In this document: positions 6,993 to 12,330 of the stretch, one piece after another
How positions within the stretch are numbered: the first letter of the stretch is position 1
Layout: every line of letters starts with the position of its first letter
Assembly (NCBI GenBank): GCA_026391115.1
Contig: JAPLER010000105.1
Span: forward strand, 7,089-19,418
Reading direction: 5' to 3'
DNA length: 12,330 bases
From: Bacteroidota bacterium
GTDB lineage: Bacteria; Bacteroidota; Bacteroidia; Chitinophagales; Chitinophagaceae
Made by a program: the position numbers and the translations under genes
The notes under the pieces: model-generated
Seen by the model: the letters and a program-made list of their open reading frames with translations, nothing else
The model's database searches: none
Told to the model about the DNA's origin: nothing

Positions 6993-8051
6993 ATGACTGA
7001 AAAACTATTACAATTTATTTGGCAAAAACAATATTTTAACAACCAGCAATTAAAAACAGTTGATGGTAATGCTATACAAATAGTAAAGCCAGGAAATTTG
7101 AACCTAAATCAAGGACCAGATTTTTTAAATGCGTCTATTAAAATAAATAATATTGTTTTAGTAGGCAATATTGAAGTACATATAAATGCATCTGATTGGT
7201 TATTACACCATCACTCAAGCGATGAAAATTACAATAATATCATTTTACATATTGTGTGGCAAAATGATACACAAATATTTGATAAAAATAATATACTTAT
7301 TGCTACCATTGAATTGCAAAGTATTGTGCCTAAAGTTTTATTAGAAAAATACAATGCGTTGATGCTAGCTAAAAACCTTTTGCCTTGTGCTAGTTTTTTG
7401 CCAGCTTTAAGCATTATTGGTTGGCTGTCTTGGAAAGAAAGATTAGCTACGGAAAGGTTATTACTTAAGAGTGAAAACGTGTTGAATATATTTAAAACAA
7501 CCAACAATAATTGGGAAGAAACTTTTTGGCAAATGCTTGCATATAATTTTGGTTTAAAGTTAAATGCTGATTTGTTTAAGCAAGTTGCACAAAGCATTTC
7601 TGTAAATATTTTGGGAAAACATAAAAATCAAATTCATCAGCTAGAGGCAATGTTGTTTGGACAAGCCAATTTACTACAATCCAATATGAGCAATAGTTAT
7701 GGACAAATGCTGTATAAAGAATATTTGTTTTTGCAAAAAAAATACTCATTACAAAAAACAACTATTCAACCAATGTTTTTAAGAATGAGACCTGCTAATT
7801 TTCCAACAATTCGATTGGCACAATTGGCAATGTTAATACACCAATCTTCGCATTTATTTTCTAAAATCAAAGAACAAAAAAATGTAGCAGAGTTAAGAAA
7901 GTTATTTGCTGTAGTTGCCAATGATTTTTGGAATACTCATTATACTATTGAAGAAGAGGCTGCTAATAATGAACCTAAATATTTAGGTAAACAAATGATC
8001 AATGGAATTATCATTAACACCGAATTATCATTAACACTATTATTCCTGTAG
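6993..8051 (+). CDS. DUF2851 protein, N-terminal fragment as encoded (352 aa)
   Basis: This is what would be translated from the interrupted locus. It opens MTEKLLQFIWQKQYFN and contains the family's recognisable core: KPGNLNLNQGPDFLNASIKI, then GNIEVHINASDWLLHHH, then NYNNIILHIVW (residues about 32-90). The conserved His/Asp cluster (H63, D68, H72-H74, D77, H86) looks like a possible metal or active site, which is inference. A second region holds PCASFLPAL (C132) and WKERLATERL. The last nine residues (ELSLTLLFL, after IIINT) come from the duplicated block read in the wrong frame. The lost C-terminus removes about 80 residues, so activity is doubtful. No signal peptide is present, so the protein would be cytoplasmic. 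Confidence 0.8.
   Translation: MTEKLLQFIWQKQYFNNQQLKTVDGNAIQIVKPGNLNLNQGPDFLNASIKINNIVLVGNIEVHINASDWLLHHHSSDENYNNIILHIVWQNDTQIFDKNNILIATIELQSIVPKVLLEKYNALMLAKNLLPCASFLPALSIIGWLSWKERLATERLLLKSENVLNIFKTTNNNWEETFWQMLAYNFGLKLNADLFKQVAQSISVNILGKHKNQIHQLEAMLFGQANLLQSNMSNSYGQMLYKEYLFLQKKYSLQKTTIQPMFLRMRPANFPTIRLAQLAMLIHQSSHLFSKIKEQKNVAELRKLFAVVANDFWNTHYTIEEEAANNEPKYLGKQMINGIIINTELSLTLLFL
8005..8038 (+). repeat. 17-base tandem duplication inside the DUF2851 gene
   Basis: Copy 1 (8005-8021) is GAATTATCATTAACACC and copy 2 (8022-8038) is GAATTATCATTAACACT, so 16 of 17 bases are identical. Seventeen is not a multiple of three, so the duplication shifts the frame. It fits replication slippage that added one extra C plus a 16-base repeat, or an exact duplication with one later substitution. 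Confidence 0.95.
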
Positions 8052-8071
8052 TTTTTGCTTATGGCACTTAT

Positions 8072-8284
8072 ATGAATGAAGATGAATTTAAGCAAAAAGC
8101 AATGCAATGGTTGCAAGAGTTAGAACCTGAAAAAAATACAATTACTGAAAACTGGAAACAATATAAAATAGAAAATAAAACTGCGTTCGATTCTCAAGCA
8201 TTGATACATTTAACAAAAACCTATTGTAATGAAAAGTTGTGCTTAAACTGTGCGGTAGGCAATAAAATTTTGTCTAAAAATTAA
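8072..8284 (+). pseudogene. DUF2851 C-terminal remnant
   Basis: This 70-residue stretch, opening MNEDEFKQKAMQWLQELEPE, is the displaced end of the DUF2851 protein and not a separate gene. The frame is open upstream to 8018 and already encodes IIPVVFAYGTY before the ATG. It carries the family's terminal motif YCNEKLCLNCAVGN, a C-x4-C-x2-C cysteine cluster that may bind metal together with a residue elsewhere, such as C132 of the first part (inference). The ATG lies 20 bases after the premature TAG, so weak re-initiation is possible, but a useful product is unlikely. Confidence 0.85.
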
Positions 8285-9300
8285 GCTTTTGCAATAGCTT
8301 GTTCCCAAGTCCAAGCAGTTTGCATCATTTCTTCAATAGTATATTGGGTTTGCCAACCAAGTAGTTGCTTAGCTAAGTTATTATTAGCATAAATAGATTC
8401 TACATCGCCACTACGTTTTGGACCAATAGTATAATTTAATTTTATATTGCTAACTTTTTCAAATGCATTAATTGCCTCGAAAACAGTAACACCAGTTCCA
8501 GTACCTAAATTATATATTTCGCAGTTTGAAGTATTCTTTTTGTTCATTAAATATTGCAATGCCAAAGTGTGGGCATGTGCAATATCACAAACGTGAATAT
8601 AATCTCTAATACAACTTCCATCTCTAGTATTATAATCATTGCCAAAAACTGTTAGGCTTGGTATTTTACCAATAGCACATTGCGTAATGGCTGGTACCAA
8701 ATTCATTGGTCTACCAATTGGCAGTTCTCCAATTTTTGCTGAAGGATGTGCACCAACTGGATTAAAATATCGTAGTAAAACTGCCGTTTTGTTTTGGTGA
8801 GCTGCAATAAAATCAGTGATGATTCTTTCGCCCATTTGTTTAGTAGCACCATAAGGAGATGCTGCTAGTTTCATTGGTGTGGCCTCTGTAACACATACCT
8901 CATCTGGATTACCATAAACCGTACAAGATGACGAAAACACAAAATAAGGAACGTTAAATTCCTCGACACATTGCAATATATTAATTAAAGAAACAATGTT
9001 GTTATGATAATATAATTGAGGTTTTTCTACAGATTCTCCAACAGCTTTATATGCAGCAAAATGAATAATACCTTGAATGTCGCTATGATTCTTAAAGATA
9101 TTTTTTGTGGCGTCTAGGTCTGTTAAATCAATGTTATAGTTGGTAATTTTTTTTGAAACTATAGCTTCTATGCCAAATTGCATTTCAGTTGTAGAACGAG
9201 AGAAATTATCTACACTTATCACATCAAAACCATTATTAATTAAATCAACTATTGTATGAGAACCGATATATCCCATTCCTCCTGTAACTAATACTTTCAT
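8281..9300 (-). CDS. galE: UDP-glucose 4-epimerase
   Basis: This 339-residue protein is the normal length for GalE, which interconverts UDP-glucose and UDP-galactose using tightly bound NAD. The N-terminal Rossmann motif is TGGMGYIGSH (G7, G10, G13), and D31 in VDNFSRS binds the adenosine ribose. The catalytic residues of this extended SDR family are present: S125 in SSSCTVYG, and Y150 and K154 in SPYGATK. AAYKAVGESVEKP and RYFNPVGAHPS are further GalE signatures. The gene is cytoplasmic and supplies UDP-galactose for surface polysaccharide and for Leloir sugar use. It lies 69 bases downstream of fabH on the same strand with no terminator between. Its TAA stop shares the palindrome TTAA (8281-8284) with the stop of the converging DUF2851 locus. 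Confidence 0.96.
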   Translation of the reverse strand: MKVLVTGGMGYIGSHTIVDLINNGFDVISVDNFSRSTTEMQFGIEAIVSKKITNYNIDLTDLDATKNIFKNHSDIQGIIHFAAYKAVGESVEKPQLYYHNNIVSLINILQCVEEFNVPYFVFSSSCTVYGNPDEVCVTEATPMKLAASPYGATKQMGERIITDFIAAHQNKTAVLLRYFNPVGAHPSAKIGELPIGRPMNLVPAITQCAIGKIPSLTVFGNDYNTRDGSCIRDYIHVCDIAHAHTLALQYLMNKKNTSNCEIYNLGTGTGVTVFEAINAFEKVSNIKLNYTIGPKRSGDVESIYANNNLAKQLLGWQTQYTIEEMMQTAWTWEQAIAKA

Positions 9301-9369
9301 TTACTTTATGATTATTCATTATCGATTATTAATACTTACTAAAATAATCAATAATTAAAAATTAACGAT

Positions 9370-10359
9370 TTAATAAGCCCATTTAACCCAAGTTGCACCC
9401 CAAGTAAAACCACCTCCAAAGGCAGCTAGTACAATATTGTCTCCTTGGTTTAATCGATTTTCCCACTCCCACAAACACAAAGGAATTGTAGCTGCTGTTG
9501 TATTGCCATATTTGTGAATATTAATCATCACTTTTTCTTTTGTCAATCCCATTCGATTAGCAGTAGCATCAATAATTCTTAAATTGGCTTGGTGTGGTAC
9601 TAGCCATGCAATATCATCTCCAGTTAAATTATTTTTATCAAGCAACTCTGCACTCACATCTGCCATTCCTTTTACAGCAAACTTAAACACACTCTGCCCT
9701 TCTTGATGTGCATAGTGTTCACGTGCCATAACAGTTTCCATACTTGCAGGGTTTAGACTACCACCAGCTTTCATATACAAAAATTTACTACCACTACCAT
9801 CGCTTTTTAGTAATGAATCTTTAACACCACAATCATCAGTACTTGGTTCTAATAATACCGCACCTGCACCATCTCCAAAAATAATACAAGTGTTTCTATC
9901 TGTGTAATCAACAATAGCACTCATTTTGTCTGCACCCACCACTATTACTTTTTTATAACGACCACTTTCTATAAAAGCAGTACCTGTAGTCAATGCATAT
10001 AAAAAACCACTGCAAGCAGCACCAATATCAAAACCAAAGGCATTTGTAGCTCCTAGTTTATCGCTGATTAAATTGGCTGTTGCAGGAAAAACCATATCTG
10101 GGGTAACTGTTGCACAAATAATGCAATCAATATCTGTTGCTTGTAAATTTTTCTTTCTTAAAATTTCCTGAATTGCAGGCACAGCCATATCACTAGTAGC
10201 TTTTCCTGGTTCTCTTAATATTCTTCTTTCACTAATACCTGTTCTAGTTCTTATCCACTCATCATTGGTATCCACCATTTTCTCTAAATCAAAATTCGTC
10301 AATTTAGTTTCTGGCACATAGCCTCCAACACAAGTAATGGCTGCAGTTATTTTGTTCAT
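9370..10359 (-). CDS. fabH: 3-oxoacyl-ACP synthase III (FabH)
   Basis: This 329-residue ketoacyl-ACP synthase condenses acetyl-CoA (or a branched primer) with malonyl-ACP to start type II fatty-acid synthesis. The Cys-His-Asn triad is intact: C116 in GAACSGFLYAL, H256 in VPHQANLRI and N286 in KYGNTTAAT. Other FabH marks are NDEWIRTRTGISERR (32-46), FGDGAGAVLL (161-170) and the C-terminal FGGGFTWGATWVKW. It starts at ATG 10359 and is separated from the transaminase gene by about 140 bases and from galE by 69. It is not next to plsX or rpmF in this window, unlike in many bacteria, so it could be one of several fabH copies. The intact triad argues it is active. Primer preference (acetyl or branched acyl) cannot be read reliably. 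Confidence 0.95.
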   Translation of the reverse strand: MNKITAAITCVGGYVPETKLTNFDLEKMVDTNDEWIRTRTGISERRILREPGKATSDMAVPAIQEILRKKNLQATDIDCIICATVTPDMVFPATANLISDKLGATNAFGFDIGAACSGFLYALTTGTAFIESGRYKKVIVVGADKMSAIVDYTDRNTCIIFGDGAGAVLLEPSTDDCGVKDSLLKSDGSGSKFLYMKAGGSLNPASMETVMAREHYAHQEGQSVFKFAVKGMADVSAELLDKNNLTGDDIAWLVPHQANLRIIDATANRMGLTKEKVMINIHKYGNTTAATIPLCLWEWENRLNQGDNIVLAAFGGGFTWGATWVKWAY

Positions 10360-10501
10360 ATTAACAGTGTAAGGGTGTAAAAATAAAAGTTATTATTTAG
10401 TGGAAAAATAAAACTAATCAACTGAATGTAATTATAACACTACTTAAAAATCAATAAGCCCACAGTTTTAGTAAGATTACTAGTGCTATATGATAAGCAA
10501 A

Positions 10502-11698
10502 TTATAAAATTGATTTAACTATTTCAACTATTTTATTAGCTTTAGCTTCCATTTGCTCATCTGTCCATAAAAGACTAATTGCTGTAGAAATACATCTGCT
10601 CATTACAGCATCACTCGCTGCAAAAGTTTGTGTGCTTAAATTTAATAAAGCTTGCTTTTGTTCTTCATTTAAGTTGTATAAAGTGCCAGCAGTTTTAAGG
10701 TGTTGCCATTTTTTTATATAATGCCAGTTATTATCGTACCAGTAAAAATTACCAGCCATTATACCTTGTTCTTTCATTGCAGCAACAAATTTTCTTGTTT
10801 GTTCTTCTGTAGGTAAAAACCAACTTATAAAAGTGCAACTATCGCCTTCTGCATCTGGTACACTTCTAAAACTAATTTCTGGAACAGTAGAAAGAATAGC
10901 TTTTAACTTGCTATGATTTCTTTTTTGAATACCTAAAAAAGTATCTAGCTTTCTTATTTGAGCTAAACCAACAGCAGCATGTAATTCGCTTATTCTAAAA
11001 TTATATCCAATAAAAGGATGTAGGTCTGCACCTCTGTCAACACCTTTATGGTCGTGGCCATGATCGGTAAATCCATCACATTTTGTAAATACATCTTCAT
11101 TATTGGTCATAACAACACCACCTTCGGCACAGGTAATTGTTTTTACAAAGTCAAAACTAAAAGTACCTGCGTTGCCGATTGTGCCCAATTTTTTACCCTT
11201 ATAAGTGCCTCCAATACTTTGACAAGCATCTTCCAATAACAATACATTATGTTCAGCACAAATTTCTTGTAAAGCACTTAAATCTGCCATACTACCACAC
11301 ATATGCACAGGCATAATACATTTTGTTTTTGTGGTAATTGCTTTTCTTACAGCATCTGGATTTAGAGTTAAAGTATCATCAACATCAACCAATACAGGTA
11401 TAGCACCTACGCTTAATATTGCTTCAAAACTAGCAACAAAAGTAAACGAAGGCATAATTACTTCATCGCCACAACCCACACCCAATGCAGCCATAGCTGT
11501 TGTAAGTGCAGCTGTTCCACTACTAGTTAAATGTGCATATTGACTACCAAATGTTTTACAAACTTCTTTTTCCAATTCTAATGATTTCCAAATACCTTGA
11601 CGTTGAACATCAAATCCATAACGCATTAATATCCCTGTATTCAATACATCATTCACTTCTTTTCTTTCTTCTGCTCCAAAAAATTCAAATCCTGGCAT
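10502..11698 (-). CDS. DegT/DnrJ/EryC1/StrS aminotransferase, KdnA-like
   Basis: This 398-residue PLP enzyme has the fold-type I sugar aminotransferase features. SSGTAAL (59-65) binds the phosphate, D157 in LLLEDACQS contacts the PLP ring nitrogen, and K186 in SFDFVKTITCAEGG forms the Schiff base. The opening MPGFEFFGAEER, the RYGFDVQRQGIW segment, VHMCGSMADL and the DHGHDHKGVDRGAD stretch resemble, from memory, KdnA. KdnA is the 8-amino-3,8-dideoxy-manno-octulosonate transaminase that makes the Kdo8N of some lipopolysaccharides. No KdnB (the alcohol dehydrogenase that supplies the 8-aldehyde) is in the window, so another amino-sugar substrate is possible. The gene has a well-matched -7 promoter element just upstream (11720-11727). 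A cytoplasmic role in envelope sugar synthesis, alongside galE, is likely. The family call is firm and the KdnA specificity is tentative. Confidence 0.88.
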   Translation of the reverse strand: MPGFEFFGAEERKEVNDVLNTGILMRYGFDVQRQGIWKSLELEKEVCKTFGSQYAHLTSSGTAALTTAMAALGVGCGDEVIMPSFTFVASFEAILSVGAIPVLVDVDDTLTLNPDAVRKAITTKTKCIMPVHMCGSMADLSALQEICAEHNVLLLEDACQSIGGTYKGKKLGTIGNAGTFSFDFVKTITCAEGGVVMTNNEDVFTKCDGFTDHGHDHKGVDRGADLHPFIGYNFRISELHAAVGLAQIRKLDTFLGIQKRNHSKLKAILSTVPEISFRSVPDAEGDSCTFISWFLPTEEQTRKFVAAMKEQGIMAGNFYWYDNNWHYIKKWQHLKTAGTLYNLNEEQKQALLNLSTQTFAASDAVMSRCISTAISLLWTDEQMEAKANKIVEIVKSIL

Positions 11699-11719
11699 AT
11701 AAAATATTTTTTAGGTGTG

Positions 11720-11727
11720 CAAAAGTA
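11720..11727 (-). promoter_or_regulatory. -7 promoter element of the aminotransferase gene
   Basis: On the - strand this reads TACTTTTG, an exact match to the Bacteroidota -7 consensus TAnnTTTG. It sits about 21 bases before the ATG at 11698, giving a very short leader. No good TTTG element is seen 19-21 bases upstream, so the -33 half is weak. Confidence 0.5.
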
Positions 11728-11832
11728 GCGTATTTTAGTTCTTTCTAACTTGAATATTGCTTCAATAGCAACTTTGGCAAGGCTATTTTGACAGCATTAT
11801 TGGAATATTTTTTTGAAGAAGTAGTTATTTTT

Positions 11833-11863
11833 TTTGGATAAATGAACCAGACACATATTTTTG
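11833..11863 (+). promoter_or_regulatory. Consensus Bacteroidota promoter of tRNA-Gln
   Basis: TTTG (11833-11836) and TATTTTTG (11856-11863) are separated by exactly 19 bases. Both match the known primary-sigma consensus of Bacteroidota (TTTG-N19-TAnnTTTG) perfectly. Transcription would start near 11869, leaving a leader of about 24 bases before the mature tRNA. Confidence 0.8.
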
Positions 11864-11892
11864 CACTCCCAAATTAAAATGGGAACACGGAT

Positions 11893-11966
11893 TGGGTTAT
11901 TGTGTAATGGTAGCACTACAGTTTTTGGTTCTGTCTGTCTAGGTTCGAATCCTGGTAACCCAACCA
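11893..11966 (+). tRNA. tRNA-Gln(UUG), CCA encoded
   Basis: The cloverleaf folds by eye. The acceptor stem TGGGTTA (11893-11899) pairs with TAACCCA (11956-11962), and the discriminator A and CCA end are encoded (11963-11966). The D stem is GTG/CAC with loop TAATGGTAG. The anticodon loop TTTTGGT (11923-11929) has anticodon TTG, read as UUG for CAA/CAG glutamine codons. The T arm has loop TTCGAAT (11944-11950) with a 5-bp stem that includes one G-T pair. The anticodon stem ACAGT/TCTGT has a T-T mismatch next to the loop (11922/11930). Its consensus promoter lies 30 bases upstream and a hairpin terminator follows at once, so it is a single-gene transcript. Confidence 0.95.
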
Positions 11967-11969
11967 ATA

Positions 11970-12001
11970 AAAAAGGACAAATCATTTGATTTGTCCTTTT
12001 T
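11970..12001 (+). terminator. Bidirectional terminator between tRNA-Gln and the Fe-S protein gene
   Basis: Arms 11970-11983 and 11988-12001 make a perfect 14-bp stem (AAGGACAAATC/GATTTGTCCTT) with a 4-base loop. A and T runs flank it on both sides. It starts 4 bases after the tRNA CCA end and 16 bases past the stop of the - strand gene, so it can end both transcripts. Confidence 0.9.
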
Positions 12002-12016
12002 CTTTTCAATAACTTT

Positions 12017-12330
12017 TTAATTAGATTCAACCCATTTATCTCTATCATCTGGGCTAAATTTCCAAGGAGCAAAATTGTTTTCAATATTGCTAAACATTCC
12101 ATTCCATTCTTGTGGGGCATTGCTTTCTTCCATAATTAAACTACGTCTCAACTCCATAATAATATCTAGTGGCGATATACTAACAGGACAAGCTTCTACA
12201 CAAGCGTTGCAAGTAGTACAAGCCCTTAATTCTTCTACAGAAATGTAGTTGTGCAACAGCGTATTATCATCAGCAACAAAAGAACCATTTGTATTAATAT
12301 TTTTGCCCACAGCTTCTAGCCTGTCTCTTG
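12017..12330 (-). CDS. 4Fe-4S dicluster (HdrC-like) iron-sulfur protein, C-terminal end; start outside window
   Basis: The frame is open to the window edge (RDRLEAVGKNINTNGSF...), so the GTG at 12310 is an internal Val and not a start. The visible 104 residues contain one complete 4Fe-4S ligand set, CTTCNACVEACPVSISPLD (C-x2-C-x2-C-x3-C-P), typical of the second cluster in heterodisulfide-reductase-related electron-transfer proteins. The tail IENNFAPWKFSPDDRDKW matches, from memory, the end of the ~440-residue Bacteroidota proteins that join a membrane domain to two clusters. These normally work with a CCG-domain (HdrB/D-like) subunit, often encoded next door. Here the downstream side is a terminator and a tRNA, so that partner, if adjacent, must lie upstream outside the window. 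The electron donor and acceptor are unknown. Confidence 0.82.
   Translation of the reverse strand, partial: RDRLEAVGKNINTNGSFVADDNTLLHNYISVEELRACTTCNACVEACPVSISPLDIIMELRRSLIMEESNAPQEWNGMFSNIENNFAPWKFSPDDRDKWVESN

Larger units (their letters stand above)
6993..8284 (+). pseudogene. DUF2851 family gene, frameshifted by a 17-base tandem duplication
   Basis: The whole locus encodes a DUF2851 protein, a Bacteroidota family of about 420-430 residues with no established function. The first frame runs from ATG 6993 to a TAG at 8049-8051 (352 residues). The C-terminal part continues in another frame to TAA 8282-8284. The cause is visible: a 17-base block (8005-8021) is repeated at 8022-8038. Removing one copy gives MINGIIINTIIPVVFAYGTY reading straight into the C-terminal frame. 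It also makes the locus 1275 bases, exactly 424 codons plus a stop. Either the allele is truly broken or the duplication is a sequencing or assembly artefact. The gene is divergent from degQ, and its stop overlaps the galE stop on the other strand. Confidence 0.9.

Noticed and set aside
7229..7761. Open frames antisense to the DUF2851 gene
   Set aside because: They are shadows of the DUF2851 coding sequence. Even though that gene is frameshifted, the break is at 8005-8038 and does not make the antisense frames real.
8072..8284. A separate 70-residue gene starting at ATG 8072
   Set aside because: The reading frame already encodes conserved DUF2851 sequence before this ATG, and deleting one 17-base repeat copy fuses it to the upstream frame.
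9346..9358. A 13-base AT-rich word (TTAATTATTGATT) shared in opposite orientations by the spacers at 1658-1670 and 9346-9358
   Set aside because: In sequence this AT-rich a match of this length can arise by chance, and no further structure links the two sites.
10469..10482. Palindrome TAGTAA-GA-TTACTA between the aminotransferase and fabH
   Set aside because: The stem is only 6 AT-rich pairs with a 2-base loop and no T-run, so neither a terminator nor an operator can be supported.
12308..12310. GTG 12310 as start of the Fe-S protein
   Set aside because: The upstream codons to the window edge are open and continue the family sequence, and a 97-residue protein would lack the first cluster.

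Overview
The window is AT-rich chromosomal DNA from a member of the Bacteroidota. The evidence is a BamA with the family's glycine-rich POTRA style followed by two Skp/OmpH genes, the Bacteroidota-restricted families DUF2851 and DUF4907, and promoters of the TTTG-N19-TAnnTTTG type. One of these promoters is an exact match in front of a tRNA gene. Protein style suggests the Chitinophagia/Sphingobacteriia side of the phylum, but this is inference. There are no insertion sequences, phage genes or CRISPR arrays. Gene density is high and no gene-free stretch reaches 300 bases.

Layout. At 1-811 on the + strand lie the 3' end of a kelch-repeat gene and an overlapping small DUF4907 gene. They are closed off by a perfect 20-bp hairpin, and a second hairpin serves the opposite strand. 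From 970 to 5081 on the - strand is an outer-membrane assembly block: bamA, then two skp/ompH-like periplasmic chaperone genes. Upstream, at 5264-6784 (-), is a Do/DegQ-type periplasmic serine protease with its own terminator. At 6993-8284 (+) is a DUF2851 gene that is broken. From 8281 to 11698 (-) are galE, fabH and a DegT-family aminotransferase resembling KdnA. At 11893-11966 (+) is tRNA-Gln(UUG) with a textbook promoter and a shared terminator. The window ends inside a - strand gene for the C-terminal end of a 4Fe-4S dicluster (HdrC-like) protein.

How the genes work together. BamA, the two Skp-like chaperones and the DegQ-like protease form an outer-membrane biogenesis and quality-control neighbourhood: unfolded barrel proteins are chaperoned across the periplasm, inserted by BamA, and degraded if they fail. 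GalE, FabH and the KdnA-like transaminase supply sugar nucleotide, fatty-acid initiation and possibly an amino-Kdo, all inputs to envelope lipid and polysaccharide.

Most notable observation. The DUF2851 reading frame is interrupted by a 17-base tandem duplication at 8005-8038. Removing one copy restores a continuous 424-residue protein whose sequence runs smoothly through the junction. This is either a real recent loss-of-function allele or an assembly/sequencing error. I did not find a clearly new multi-gene system. The remaining points of interest are helically phased repeats upstream of degQ, a palindromic intergenic element upstream of the second skp gene, and a KdnA-like enzyme without its usual partner nearby.
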